From assembly GCF_004004555.2 (NCBI RefSeq), contig NZ_SACP01000014.1, positions 62,001-126,000 on the forward strand: 64,000 nucleotides of DNA, in the 5' to 3' direction. The notes under the pieces were generated by a model. The model searched no databases. It had not been told where the DNA came from and worked only from the letters and a program-made list of their open reading frames with translations. How positions within the stretch are numbered: the first letter of the stretch is position 1; each line of letters begins with the position of its first letter. The position numbers and the translations under genes are program-made. This DNA comes from Methylobacterium oryzihabitans. Its GTDB lineage: Bacteria; Pseudomonadota; Alphaproteobacteria; Rhizobiales; Beijerinckiaceae. Shown here piece after piece: positions 45,004-53,949 of this stretch.

Positions 45004-45825
45004 ATGCGCCTCCTCTTCCTCGGCGACGTGGTCGGGCGGCCCGGCCGCAGCGTGGTCGTCGACCGGCTCCCGGCCCTGCGCGAGCGCTGGCGCCTCGACT
45101 GCGTGGTCGTCAACGGCGAGAACGCCGCCGGCGGCTTCGGCATCACCGAGGCGATCTGCGAGGAACTCCTCAACGCCGGCGCCGACGCCGTGACGCTCGG
45201 CAACCACTCCTTCGACCAGCGCGAGGCGCTGGTGTTCATCGAGCGCCAGCCGCGCCTGATCCGCCCGGCCAACTACCCGCCCGGCACCCCGGGCCGCGGC
45301 GCCACCGTGGTCGAGACTCATCGCGGCGCCCGCGTCCTCGTCGTCAACGTGATGGGCCGGATCTTCCTCGATCCCCTCGACGACCCCTTCGCGGCGGTCG
45401 AGCGCGAGCTGTCGGCCTGCCCGCTGCGCGACGCCGCCGACGCCGTGCTGGTCGACGTCCACGCCGAGGCGACGAGCGAGAAGGAGGCGCTCGGCTGGTT
45501 CCTCGACGGGCGCGCGAGCCTCGTCGTCGGCACCCACACCCATGTGCCCACCGCCGACCACCGCATCCTGCCCGGCGGCACCGCCTACCTGTCCGATGCC
45601 GGGATGTGCGGCGACTACGATTCGGTGCTCGGCATGCAACGCGACGAGCCGGTGCGCCGCTTCCTCCAGAAGACCCCCGGCGCCCGCCTCGAAGCCGCGA
45701 CCGGCGAGGGCACCTTGTGCGGCATCGCGGTCGAGACCGACGACCGCACCGGCCTCGCGACCCGGGTCGCCGCGGTGCGGCTCGGGCCCCATCTCGAAGA
45801 GACGTGGCCGCGGCACTGGGACTGA
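45004..45825 (+). CDS. YmdB-family metallophosphoesterase
   Basis: A 273-residue member of the YmdB/TIGR00282 metallophosphoesterase family; characterised members hydrolyse 2',3'-cyclic nucleotides, and Bacillus YmdB affects cell fate. The dinuclear metal site is spread over LLFLGDVVGRPGR, VVVNGENAAGGFGIT, VTLGNHSFD, DVHAEATSEKEA and VVGTHTHVPTADHRIL, all present in order. LSDAGMCGDYDSVLGM and the C-terminal blocks are also intact. The gene follows the folate cyclo-ligase gene by 4 bases, a common arrangement in alphaproteobacteria. It is followed by a family B repeat. Confidence 0.9.
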   Translation: MRLLFLGDVVGRPGRSVVVDRLPALRERWRLDCVVVNGENAAGGFGITEAICEELLNAGADAVTLGNHSFDQREALVFIERQPRLIRPANYPPGTPGRGATVVETHRGARVLVVNVMGRIFLDPLDDPFAAVERELSACPLRDAADAVLVDVHAEATSEKEALGWFLDGRASLVVGTHTHVPTADHRILPGGTAYLSDAGMCGDYDSVLGMQRDEPVRRFLQKTPGARLEAATGEGTLCGIAVETDDRTGLATRVAAVRLGPHLEETWPRHWD

Positions 45826-45840
45826 TCCCGACGCCTGCTG

Positions 45841-46002
45841 CAGGGCAATCTCCTTAAGGCGATTGCCCTGGTTTCTTGCTTGGCCTCAGGCGCCGGCGTT
45901 CGCATCCGCTCACTTGGCTCTCGCTCCGCGGGGCGCTGTTCGCGCCCGCCATCGAGCGTCGCCCTGCGGGCGACCGCAGGACAATCGCTGAAGCGATTGC
46001 CC
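45841..46002 (+). repeat. Dispersed repeat family B, copy 3
   Basis: A copy of about 162 bases, 15 bases after the YmdB-type stop. The end hairpin is AGGGCAATC at 45842-45850 paired with GATTGCCCT at 45861-45869. The stem bases differ from copies 1 and 2 (AAT for CCAT), but the change is compensated on the other arm, so the hairpin is kept. Shared sequence follows: CTTGGCCTCAGGCGCCGGCG, CATCGAGCGTCGCCCTGCGG and GCGACCGCAGGACAATCGCT. Confidence 0.8.
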
Positions 46003-46108
46003 CGACGCTCCCTTTCCTCCGGCTTGATCGCGGCCGGCGCAACCGTCACAGTGCCGGCGACCCGGGGCGGCACTCGTCTCGCCGCCGCAGAACGAGATCT
46101 TCGCCGCG

Positions 46109-47110
46109 ATGGCCGCGAGTGCTGCGTCCCCTCCCCTGACCTCGCCGCGGATCTACCTCGTCCGCATGGCGGTGTTCCTGATCCTGTGCGGCTTCCTGGC
46201 CTTCGTCCTCTACCGCCAGATCGTCCCGGCCTTCATGGCCAATCCGGGCCTCAACGGGCTGATCCTCGGGATCCTGCTGGTGGCGCTGGTGCTGGCCTTC
46301 GGGCAGGTGGCGCGGCTGTTTCGCGAGGTGCGGTTCGTCAACCGGGTCGCGGCCGCCGCCGGCGATGCCGGCCTGCCGCGCGTGCTCGCCGCCCTCGCCC
46401 CGACCCTGCGCGAGCGGGCGGCCGGCGAGGCGGTGCGCCAGACGGTGTTTCAGCCGCTGCTCGACTCGGTGGCCTCCCGCCTCGACGAGGGACGGGAGAT
46501 CCTGCGCTACATCGCCGGCCTGCTGATCCTGCTCGGCCTGCTCGGCACGTTCTGGGGCCTGATCGACACGCTGTCGGCGGTCGGCGGCGTGATCCGGTCG
46601 ATGCGCGGCGGCGGCGGCGACGCGGCGGTGATGTTCGACGAACTCAAGAGCGGACTCGCGGTGCCGCTGTCGGGCATCGGGCTGGCCTTCTCGGCCTCGC
46701 TGTTCGGGCTCGCCGGCTCGCTCGTCATCGGCTTCCTCGACCTCCAGGCCGGGCAGGCGCAGAGCCGGTTCTACAACGAGCTGGAGGACTGGCTCGTCAC
46801 CGGCGCGGCGGCTCCGGACGCGCCGGTCGCCGTCGCGGCCGCGCCGCTGCCGACGACCCGCGTGCCGGACAACGGCCTGCGCGAACTCACCGACGCGGTG
46901 GCGCGGCTGAGCGCCCTCGTCGGCGAGGGCGCCGGGCACAGCCGGTCGAGCACCCAGGCGATGGCCAACCTCGCCGAGGGCATCCAGGGCCTCGTCCAGC
47001 ACATGCGCGCCGAGCAGCAGATGATCCGCGACTGGGTCGAGGCGCAGGCGAGCCGTGAGCGCGAGCTGAAGCAGGTGCTCGACCGCCTCGGCCGGGAGCG
47101 GGTGGAATGA
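46109..47110 (+). CDS. MotA/TolQ/ExbB-family-like inner membrane protein
   Basis: A 333-residue membrane protein of the MotA/TolQ/ExbB type. Two N-terminal hydrophobic segments (FLILCGFLAFVLYRQIV, GLILGILLVALVLAFGQVARL) precede a cytoplasmic stretch, and two later ones (ILRYIAGLLILLGLLGTFWGLIDTLSAV, GLAVPLSGIGLAFSASLFGLAGSLVIGF) carry the family signature. A C-terminal region (about 250-333) is helical and soluble. It is followed by an OmpA/MotB-like gene, so the pair should form a proton-driven stator-like complex of unknown role, distinct from flagellar MotAB. The pair is conserved in Rhizobiales from memory. Confidence 0.85.
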   Translation: MAASAASPPLTSPRIYLVRMAVFLILCGFLAFVLYRQIVPAFMANPGLNGLILGILLVALVLAFGQVARLFREVRFVNRVAAAAGDAGLPRVLAALAPTLRERAAGEAVRQTVFQPLLDSVASRLDEGREILRYIAGLLILLGLLGTFWGLIDTLSAVGGVIRSMRGGGGDAAVMFDELKSGLAVPLSGIGLAFSASLFGLAGSLVIGFLDLQAGQAQSRFYNELEDWLVTGAAAPDAPVAVAAAPLPTTRVPDNGLRELTDAVARLSALVGEGAGHSRSSTQAMANLAEGIQGLVQHMRAEQQMIRDWVEAQASRERELKQVLDRLGRERVE

Positions 47111-47135
47111 CCGGATCTCACCGGGCGACCGGGTG

Positions 47136-48149
47136 ATGGCCGGCCGCATCGCCCGCCGCGACCGCGGCGTCAACGTCTGGCCCGGCTACGTCGACGCGCT
47201 GACGACTCTGCTGCTCTCGGTCGTGTTCCTGCTGACGATCTTCGTCACCGGGCAGTTCTTCCTGTCGCAGGAACTGTCGGGCCGCGACACGGTGCTGGAA
47301 CGGCTCAACCGCCAGATCTCGGAACTGACCGACCTCCTCGCCCTCGAACGCTCCGGCCGCCGGACGCTCGAAGAGGGCTCGGCCTCCCTGCGGGCGAGCC
47401 TTCAGGGCGCGGAGGCCGAGCGCCGCCGGCTCCAGGGCCTGCTCGCCGCCGGCCAGGACAGTCAGGGCCGCGAGAGCGAACTCGGGCGCCAGCTCGAAGC
47501 CGAGAAGGGCGCCTCGGCCCGGGCGCTCAGCCAAGTCGACCTGCTGACCCAGCAGATCGCCGCGATGCGCCAGCAACTCGCCGCCCTGGAGGATGCGCTG
47601 GCCGCCTCCGAGACCCGCGACCGCGAGAGCCAGGCCCGCATCGCCGATCTCGGCAGCCGCCTCAACGTCGCGCTGGCCCAGCGGGTGCAGGAACTGGCGC
47701 GCTACCGCTCCGACTTCTTCGGCCGCCTGCGCCAGATCCTCGGTGCCCGCACCGACATCCGCATCGTCGGCGACCGCTTCGTGCTGCAATCCGAGGTGCT
47801 GTTCCAGGCCGGTCAGGCGACCCTGCGCCCGGAGGCCGGGCCGGAACTCGACCGCATCGCCGCGGCGATCGTCGAGCTCAACCGCCAGATTCCAGCCGAC
47901 ATCCCGTGGGTGCTGCGGGTCGACGGCCACACCGACGCGCGGCCGATCAGCTCGTCGCAATTCCCCTCGAACTGGGCGCTGTCGGCGGCCCGCGCCATCG
48001 CGGTGGTGCAGTACCTCGCCGGCCGGGGCATCCCGCCCCAGCGCCTGCTCGCCGGCGCCTTCGGCGAGTTCCAGCCCCTCGATGCCGGCACGACCGAGGA
48101 CGCCTATGCCCGCAACCGGCGCATCGAGCTGAAGCTGACGGAGCGGTGA
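47136..48149 (+). CDS. OmpA/MotB-domain envelope protein with coiled coil
   Basis: A 337-residue partner of the preceding MotA-like protein. A single membrane segment near the N-terminus has an aspartate just before it (GYVDALTTLLLSVVFLLTIFV), comparable to the proton-carrying Asp of MotB, TolR and ExbD. A long coiled coil follows (about residues 45-190; for example LEAEKGASARALSQVDLLTQQ). The C-terminal OmpA-like peptidoglycan-binding domain has LRVDGHTDARPISS, NWALSAARAIAVVQYL and the ending RNRRIELKL. The ATG at 47136 (MAGRIARRDRG) directly follows a GTG at 47133. It starts 25 bases after the MotA-like gene. Confidence 0.87.
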   Translation: MAGRIARRDRGVNVWPGYVDALTTLLLSVVFLLTIFVTGQFFLSQELSGRDTVLERLNRQISELTDLLALERSGRRTLEEGSASLRASLQGAEAERRRLQGLLAAGQDSQGRESELGRQLEAEKGASARALSQVDLLTQQIAAMRQQLAALEDALAASETRDRESQARIADLGSRLNVALAQRVQELARYRSDFFGRLRQILGARTDIRIVGDRFVLQSEVLFQAGQATLRPEAGPELDRIAAAIVELNRQIPADIPWVLRVDGHTDARPISSSQFPSNWALSAARAIAVVQYLAGRGIPPQRLLAGAFGEFQPLDAGTTEDAYARNRRIELKLTER

Positions 48150-48167
48150 GCGGCCCGCGCGGCGCTT

Positions 48168-48240
48168 GAGCGAAGCCGAAATCCGCATCGCGAAAGCGAT
48201 CCCGCAAGGGATCGCCGAGCGATCGATCGGATTTCGTATG
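48168..48240 (+). repeat. Dispersed repeat family A, copy 3
   Basis: A 73-base copy beginning GAGCGAAGCCGAAATCCGC and ending CGATCGGATTTCGTATG. It is very close to the reverse complement of copy 1 at both ends; the middle (CGATCCCGCAAGGGATCGCC) instead matches copy 2. It sits between the OmpA-like gene and the convergent RND pump gene. Terminal complementarity (CGAAATCC / GGATTTCG) gives a stem that could act as a two-way terminator. Confidence 0.75.
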
Positions 48241-48295
48241 ATGCTTGGGGTGCGTTCCGGCGCCGAAGCGCCCGGCGCGCCTCGGGATGCGGCGG

Positions 48296-51200
48296 TCAAT
48301 GCCGGTCGTGGCCCGGCTCGGGCACGAGCGCCGGCGTGCGGCCGCGCTGGCGCCATTCCTCGAAGCGTTGCAGCACGACGTAGAACGAGGGCACGAACAG
48401 GACCGCGAGGCAGGTCGAGGCGATCATCCCGGAGAACACCGCGATGCCGATCGACTTGCGGGCCGCCGCCCCGGCGCCCGACGCGGTCACCAGCGGCACC
48501 ACGCCGAGGATGAAGGCGAACGAGGTCATCAGGATCGGGCGGAAGCGCATCCGCGCCGCCTCGAGGGCGGCCTCCGTGATCGCCATGCCGGCGATGCGGC
48601 GCTCGCGGGCGTATTCGACGATCAGGATCGCGTTCTTGCTCGACAGCGCGATGAGCAGGATCAGGCCGATCTGCGTGTAGAGGTTGTTGGCGACGTGCAG
48701 CCCGAGCAGCGTGCCGGCGGTGCCGAGCAGCGCCAGCGGCACCGCCAGCAGCACGGCGAAGGGCAGGATCCAGCTCTCGTACTGGCCGGCCAGCACGAGG
48801 TAGACCAGCAGGATCGCGAGGCCGAACACGAGGTAGATCTGCGCGCCGACCGCCTTCTCCTGGTAGGACATCGCCGTCCAATCGAAGCCGGTGCCCCGCG
48901 GCAGGTCGCGCTCGGCCACCTGCTCCATCAGGTCGAGGGCCTGCCCCGAGCTGAAGCCGGGGCTCGCGGCGCCGACGATCGTGGCCGACGGGTAGAGGTT
49001 GTAGAGGCCGATCAGCGACGGGCCGACGACCGTCTTCACCTCGACCAGGGTGCCGAGCGGCACCATCGCGCCGTTGCCGGCCCGGACCTTGAGGCCGGCG
49101 ATGTCCTCCGGGCGCAGGCGGGACTCGGGTGCGGCCTGGAGGTAGACCTGGAAGGTGCGGCCGAACTTGTTGAACTGCGTCACGTAGGATGAGCCGACAT
49201 AGCCCGAGAGGGTCGAGAAGACCTGTCCCACCGTGACCCCGAGCGCCTCGGCCTTGACCCGGTCCACCGCGACCGAGAGCTGGGGCACCCCGGCGCGGAA
49301 CGAGGTGTTGAGCCGCTGCAGGCCGGACTGGGTGCCGGCATCGGCGACGATCTTGCGCGCGAGGCGCTCCAGCAGCGTGTAGTCGAAATTGCCGTCGCGC
49401 AGCTCGACCTGCATGGTGAAGCCGCTCGCGTTGCCGATGCCCTGGATCGGCGGCGGCACCAGCACGATCGTCGTCGCGCCGTCGATCGCGGCCAGACTCA
49501 CGGTGAGGCGGTCGTAGAGGCTGCGCAGGTCCTGGCCCGGCTGCTTGGCGCGCGCGTCCCAGTCCTTCAGCACGACGTAGGCCACGCCGGCATTGGTCAG
49601 GCTGGCGTTGTTGTCGAGCGCCGAGACGCCGCTGATGGCGAGGACCGTCTCGACGCCGGGCGTGCCGCGGGCGAGGGCGATGATGCGCTGCATGACGGCG
49701 TCCGTGCGCTCCTTCGAGGCGCCGTCGGGGAGCTGCGCCCCGATCAGGACGTAGCCCTGGTCCTCGGTCGGCAGGAAGGCGGTCGGCAGGCGCGTCAGGC
49801 CCCAGCCGGCCAGCCCGATCAGCACGAGGGCGAGCGCGACCGTCGCGGCCGAGGCCCGCAGCATGCGGGCGATCAGCGCGACGTAGAGCCGCTCGGCCCC
49901 GCCATAGACCCGGTTGAAGCCGCGGTAGACGACGTTGCGCTGCTCGGGCGGCGTCGGCCGCCGGAGCCAGAGGGCGCATTGCGTGGGTTTCAGGGTGGCG
50001 GCGTTGATCGCGCTGATGAGGGCGGTCGCCGCGATGACGAGGGCGAATTGCCGGAAGAGCTGCCCGGTCAGGCCCGGCAGGAAGGCGGCCGGGATGAACA
50101 CCGACATCAGCACGAGGGTGATGCCGATGATCGGGCCGAACAGCTCCTCCATCGCCTTCTCGGCCGCCTCGCGCGGCGACAGGCCCCGCTCGATGTGGTG
50201 CGTCACGCCCTCGACGATCACGATGGCGTCGTCGACCACGATGCCGATGGCGAGCACGATGGCGAACAGGGTCGAGAGGTTGACCGTGAAGCCGAGCGCC
50301 GCCATCGCCGCGAAGGTGCCGATCAGCGTCACCGGCACCGTCGTCGCCGGAACCAGCGTCGCCCGCCAGTCCTGGAGGAAGATCAGGATGACGAGGAGCA
50401 CGAGGACGGCCGCCTCGAACAGCGTGGTGTAGACCTCGTCGATCGAGGCCTGGACGAACCTAGTGGTGTCGAAGGGGATCCCGTGGACGAGCCCGGGCGG
50501 GAAGGCGCGGGCGAGTTCCTCCATCCGCGCCCGCACCGCCCCCGCGACGGCGATCGCGTTGGCCTCCGGCAACTGGTAGATGCCGATGCCCGCGGCCGGC
50601 TTGCCGTCGAGGGTGAAGGACTGGCTGTAGGTCTGGGCGCCGAGCTCGACCCGCCCTACGTCGGACAGCCGGGTGATCCGCCCGCCGTCCTGGGCGTCGG
50701 CCTTCAGGACGATCCGCTCGAAGTCCGGCGCGTCGTTGAGCCGGCCGCTCACGTTGAGCGTGTACTGGAAGTCCTGGCCCGCCGGGGTCGGGGGCGTGCC
50801 GATCGCGCCGGCCGCCACCTCCTGGCTCTGCTGGCGCACGATGTCGATCACGTCGGACGGCGTCAGGCCGCGCGCCTGGAGCAGGTCGGGGTCGAGCCAG
50901 ATCCGCATCGCGTACTGGCCGGCGCCGAGGACGCTGACGCTGCCCACGCCGGGCAGGCGGGCGAGCTCGTTCTGGACGTTGATGACGCCGTAATTCGACA
51001 GGAACAGGCTGTCGTAGCGGCCGTCCGGCGACGACAGGGTCACGAATTGCAGGATCGCGGTCGACTTCTTCTGCGTCGTGACGCCCTGGACCTGCACCGC
51101 CTGGGGCAGCGACGCCATCGCGATGGCGACCCGGTTCTGCACCAGCACCTGCGCCTGATCGGCGTCGGTGCCGATCGCGAAGGTGACGGTGAGCGTGTAG

Positions 51201-51463
51201 GTGCCGTCGCTGGCGCTCGTCGACTGCATGTAGAGCATGCCCTGGACGCCGTTGACCTGCTGCTCGATCGGCAGCGCGACGGTGTCGACGACGGTCCGGG
51301 CGCTGGCGCCGGGATAGCGGGTGGTCACCTGCACGGTCGGCGGGACCACGTTGGGGTACTGCGCCACCGGCAGGCCGTAGAGGGCGACGGCGCCGATCAG
51401 CACCATCACGATCGCCAGCACGTTGGCGAGGACCGGCCGCTCGATGAAGAAGCGCGAGATCAT
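48296..51463 (-). CDS. RND efflux pump, inner membrane transporter (HAE1 type)
   Basis: A 1055-residue AcrB/MexB-type proton antiporter. MISRFFIERPVLANVLAIVMVLIGAVALYGLPVAQYPN is the family start (read in pieces). PGASARTVVDTVALPIEQQVNGVQGMLYM and FATG-like porter blocks follow. TM4 contains IGIVVDDAIVIVEG with the two proton-relay aspartates, and ALSSKNAILIVEYA contains the relay lysine. FLPTEDQGYVLIG begins the second half. The length is standard and the gene is intact. The adaptor gene lies 8 nt upstream; no outer-membrane channel gene is present, so a separate TolC-like protein must serve. Substrates are unknown; hydrophobic drugs and solvents are usual. Confidence 0.95.
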   Translation of the reverse strand: MISRFFIERPVLANVLAIVMVLIGAVALYGLPVAQYPNVVPPTVQVTTRYPGASARTVVDTVALPIEQQVNGVQGMLYMQSTSASDGTYTLTVTFAIGTDADQAQVLVQNRVAIAMASLPQAVQVQGVTTQKKSTAILQFVTLSSPDGRYDSLFLSNYGVINVQNELARLPGVGSVSVLGAGQYAMRIWLDPDLLQARGLTPSDVIDIVRQQSQEVAAGAIGTPPTPAGQDFQYTLNVSGRLNDAPDFERIVLKADAQDGGRITRLSDVGRVELGAQTYSQSFTLDGKPAAGIGIYQLPEANAIAVAGAVRARMEELARAFPPGLVHGIPFDTTRFVQASIDEVYTTLFEAAVLVLLVILIFLQDWRATLVPATTVPVTLIGTFAAMAALGFTVNLSTLFAIVLAIGIVVDDAIVIVEGVTHHIERGLSPREAAEKAMEELFGPIIGITLVLMSVFIPAAFLPGLTGQLFRQFALVIAATALISAINAATLKPTQCALWLRRPTPPEQRNVVYRGFNRVYGGAERLYVALIARMLRASAATVALALVLIGLAGWGLTRLPTAFLPTEDQGYVLIGAQLPDGASKERTDAVMQRIIALARGTPGVETVLAISGVSALDNNASLTNAGVAYVVLKDWDARAKQPGQDLRSLYDRLTVSLAAIDGATTIVLVPPPIQGIGNASGFTMQVELRDGNFDYTLLERLARKIVADAGTQSGLQRLNTSFRAGVPQLSVAVDRVKAEALGVTVGQVFSTLSGYVGSSYVTQFNKFGRTFQVYLQAAPESRLRPEDIAGLKVRAGNGAMVPLGTLVEVKTVVGPSLIGLYNLYPSATIVGAASPGFSSGQALDLMEQVAERDLPRGTGFDWTAMSYQEKAVGAQIYLVFGLAILLVYLVLAGQYESWILPFAVLLAVPLALLGTAGTLLGLHVANNLYTQIGLILLIALSSKNAILIVEYARERRIAGMAITEAALEAARMRFRPILMTSFAFILGVVPLVTASGAGAAARKSIGIAVFSGMIASTCLAVLFVPSFYVVLQRFEEWRQRGRTPALVPEPGHDRH

Positions 51464-51471
51464 GGCCGGGC

Positions 51472-52665
51472 TCAGCGCTGCGAGGGGTCGGCGGGGCGCG
51501 GCCCTGCGGCGGGGGGCGCCGGGTTGCGCACCGGCGTCACCCTGGTGCCGGGAATCGCCCGCTGGATCCCGTCCGTCACCACCCAGTCGCCGGGCTGGAG
51601 ACCGGACTCCACCACGCGGTCGCGGCCCTCGCGCGGCCCGAGCGTCACCGGCCGCTGGACGACCGTGCCGTCGTCGCCGACGACGAGGACATAGGCGCCC
51701 TGCTGGCCGGTGCCGATCGCGTCGTCGCGCACGAGCAGCGCCGTCTCGGTCCGCCCGACCGGGACCCGCACGCGCACGAACAGCCCGGGCACGAGGCGGC
51801 GATCGGCGTTGGCGAGGCGGCCGCGGGCCAGCAGCGTGCCGGTCGAGGGATCGACCTGCGGCGACACGTAGTCGAGATGGCCGACATGCGGGTAGCCGGT
51901 CTCGGTCTGGAGGCCGATCTCCACCGGGATGCGCGCGAGATCGCCGAGGGTGCTGCCGCTCGCGGCGAGCGCCTGCTTGACCTGCAGCACCTGCTGCTCG
52001 CTGACGTTGAAATAGACGTAGAGCGGGTCGATCTGCACGATCGTGGCGAGCTTGGTCGGCCCGCCGACGCCGACGAGCGCGCCGACATCCACGAGGTGGT
52101 TGGTGACGATGCCGTCGAACGGCGCCAGGACCTGGGTGTAGCCGAGGTTGATCTGCGCCTGCTTGAGGTTGGCCTGCGCCTGCGTGACGCCGGCGATGGC
52201 CTGATCGAGGCGGGACTTGGAATCGTCGACGCGGGCCTGGGACGCGAACTCGGATTTCCCGAGGGTGGCCTGCCGCTGGTACTCGGCCTGGCTGTTGATC
52301 CGGGCCGCCTCCTGGGCCGCCAGGGCGCCCTGGGCCTGCTGGAGCTGCGCGTCGTAGGTGTCGCGCTGGATCGAGAACAGCGGCGTGCCGCGGGTGACGG
52401 TGGCGCCGTCGGTGTAGGAGATGCCGGTGAGATAGCCCTGGATCCGCGCCTCGAGATCGACGGTGGCGAAGGCTTTGGTGTTGCCGGTCAGCTCGAAGTA
52501 GCGCGTCACCGGCCGCTGCGCCGGCTGGGCCACCTGGACCACCGGCGGCGGCGGCGGCACGTACTGGTTGCCCTCCTGGCAGCCGGCGACCAGGGCCGCG
52601 AGAGCGCCGGCGACGAGTCCGGCGAGGGGGGTGACGGGGCGGGAGGAAGGCTTGGCACGCGGCAC
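51472..52665 (-). CDS. RND efflux periplasmic adaptor (membrane fusion) protein
   Basis: A 397-residue adaptor of the AcrA/MexA family that links the RND pump to an outer-membrane channel. The N-terminus is a lipoprotein signal, GLVAGALAALVAGC, with the acylated Cys at about residue 29. The lipoyl halves are EARIQGYLTGISYTDGATVTRG and APFDGIVTNHLVDVGALVG. Between them lies a hairpin of two helices (LQQAQGALAAQEAARINSQA to SKSRLDQAIAGVTQAQANL). Beta-barrel and membrane-proximal domains follow (PHVGHLDYVSPQVDPSTGTLLARG). It is the first gene of the adaptor-pump operon and is divergent from a LytS-type kinase gene. Confidence 0.93.
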   Translation of the reverse strand: MPRAKPSSRPVTPLAGLVAGALAALVAGCQEGNQYVPPPPPVVQVAQPAQRPVTRYFELTGNTKAFATVDLEARIQGYLTGISYTDGATVTRGTPLFSIQRDTYDAQLQQAQGALAAQEAARINSQAEYQRQATLGKSEFASQARVDDSKSRLDQAIAGVTQAQANLKQAQINLGYTQVLAPFDGIVTNHLVDVGALVGVGGPTKLATIVQIDPLYVYFNVSEQQVLQVKQALAASGSTLGDLARIPVEIGLQTETGYPHVGHLDYVSPQVDPSTGTLLARGRLANADRRLVPGLFVRVRVPVGRTETALLVRDDAIGTGQQGAYVLVVGDDGTVVQRPVTLGPREGRDRVVESGLQPGDWVVTDGIQRAIPGTRVTPVRNPAPPAAGPRPADPSQR

Positions 52666-52857
52666 GGTCGAATCGCCCCACAGCTACTGGTCAAGCTGTT
52701 CGCCCATCCGCGGGATCGCGGGCCAGCGCTTTGCGACGAAACGGGCAGATTCCACGACGAACCGGGCAGCGCGAGATCGGCAGGTTACAGCCTCAGGTTG
52801 GCGTGATTTGATCGCCGGCAAGGTGCAGACACGGCGACGGCCGGCACGGGGGAGGGA

Positions 52858-53949
52858 ATGGCGGTCGAACGCGAGCGTGTGCGGTTCCCCGACTTCTGGC
52901 AGGCCGACCTCGTCGGTCTCGCCCTGCTCCTCTCCGTGAGCATCGTCCTGCGCCTGCCGCTCTACGGCGACGCCGGGGCCGCCGTCACGATCGCGGTCGC
53001 GGCCGACCCTGCCGCCCTCATGGCCGCCGTCGTCCTGCGCCGCCGGCTGACGCGGCCGAGCGCGGCGTTGCGCGGCGGGCTGCCGCGGGACCTCGTCGTC
53101 GCGAGCCGGCTCGTCCTGCGCTGCGTCGTCGCGGCCGTGCTCCTCGCCGCCTGGGTCCGCCTCGTCTGCCTGTGGGGCGGGTGGAGCACGCAGCACGGGG
53201 CGGCGTGGCAGCCCTGGCTCACGTCCATCGGCTTCTACGCGATCGTGCTCCTCATCTGGACCCTGGCCTATCTGTGGTGGCACGCGCGGGAACTGGCCCA
53301 GGCGGCGCAGCGGCGGGCGGCGCAGGCCGAGACCGAGGCCCTGCGGCTCGAACTCACCCATCTGCGCCAGCAGCTCGACCCGCACTTCCTGTTCAACGCC
53401 CTCAACGGCATCGCCGCCGAGATCCCGGCCCATCCCGAGGCCGCGACCGCGATGGTGTGCGAGCTGGCGGACTACCTGCGCTACTCCCTCGAACAGCGCG
53501 ACAGGGCCGTGACGCCCCTGCGCCGGGAGATCGAGGCGGTCGATTGCTACATGGCGATCCAGAAGGCGCGGTTCGGGCCGGGCCTGCGCTACGTCGTCGA
53601 GGCGGACGAGGCAGCCCGGAGCATGCTCACGCCGAGCTTCCTGCTCCAGCCCCTCGTGGAGAACGCGATCAAGCACGGCCTCGCCGAGGGACGCGAGCCG
53701 CGCAAGGTCCACATCGCGGCCCGGTCGGGCCCCGACGGGCTCGCGCTCAGCGTCTCCAATCCCGGCCGTCTCGACCCGCACTGGCGCACCAAGGGCTGTC
53801 CCGGCGTCGGGCTGGCCGTGCTGCGGCGGCGCCTGGAGCTGCTGTACCCGCACGGACACCGCTTCGATCTCCGGCAGGTCCGCGGCGACGTCGTGGCCGA
53901 GCTGAACCTGCCCGAGCTGAACCTGCCCGGGTCGCCATGCTCCGCCTGA
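52858..53949 (+). CDS. LytS/YehU-type sensor histidine kinase
   Basis: A 363-residue membrane kinase of the LytS group. Four hydrophobic segments lie in residues about 18-140 (LVGLALLLSVSIVLRL, VTIAVAADPAALMAAVVL, CVVAAVLLAAWVRLVCLW, FYAIVLLIWTLAYLWW). The phosphoacceptor is His176 in LDPHFLFNALNGI. The ATP-binding domain has PLVENAIKHGL (N box) and a glycine box GVGLAVLRRRLELLY. A short tandem duplication, LNLPE-LNLPG (53902-53931), ends the protein. There is no periplasmic sensor domain, so it probably senses the membrane itself. The gene overlaps the response-regulator gene by 13 nt and is divergent from an RND pump operon that it may control. Confidence 0.9.
   Translation: MAVERERVRFPDFWQADLVGLALLLSVSIVLRLPLYGDAGAAVTIAVAADPAALMAAVVLRRRLTRPSAALRGGLPRDLVVASRLVLRCVVAAVLLAAWVRLVCLWGGWSTQHGAAWQPWLTSIGFYAIVLLIWTLAYLWWHARELAQAAQRRAAQAETEALRLELTHLRQQLDPHFLFNALNGIAAEIPAHPEAATAMVCELADYLRYSLEQRDRAVTPLRREIEAVDCYMAIQKARFGPGLRYVVEADEAARSMLTPSFLLQPLVENAIKHGLAEGREPRKVHIAARSGPDGLALSVSNPGRLDPHWRTKGCPGVGLAVLRRRLELLYPHGHRFDLRQVRGDVVAELNLPELNLPGSPCSA

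Noticed and set aside
46109..48149. Zorya-type phage defence system
   Set aside because: Only ZorA/ZorB-like stator genes could be argued; no ZorC, ZorD or ZorE gene is near, and the next gene is an RND pump on the other strand.
51464..52681. N-terminal extension of the RND pump frame giving a 1461-residue protein
   Set aside because: The extension is an alternative frame over the adaptor gene; the pump begins at the canonical MISRFFIERP at 51463.
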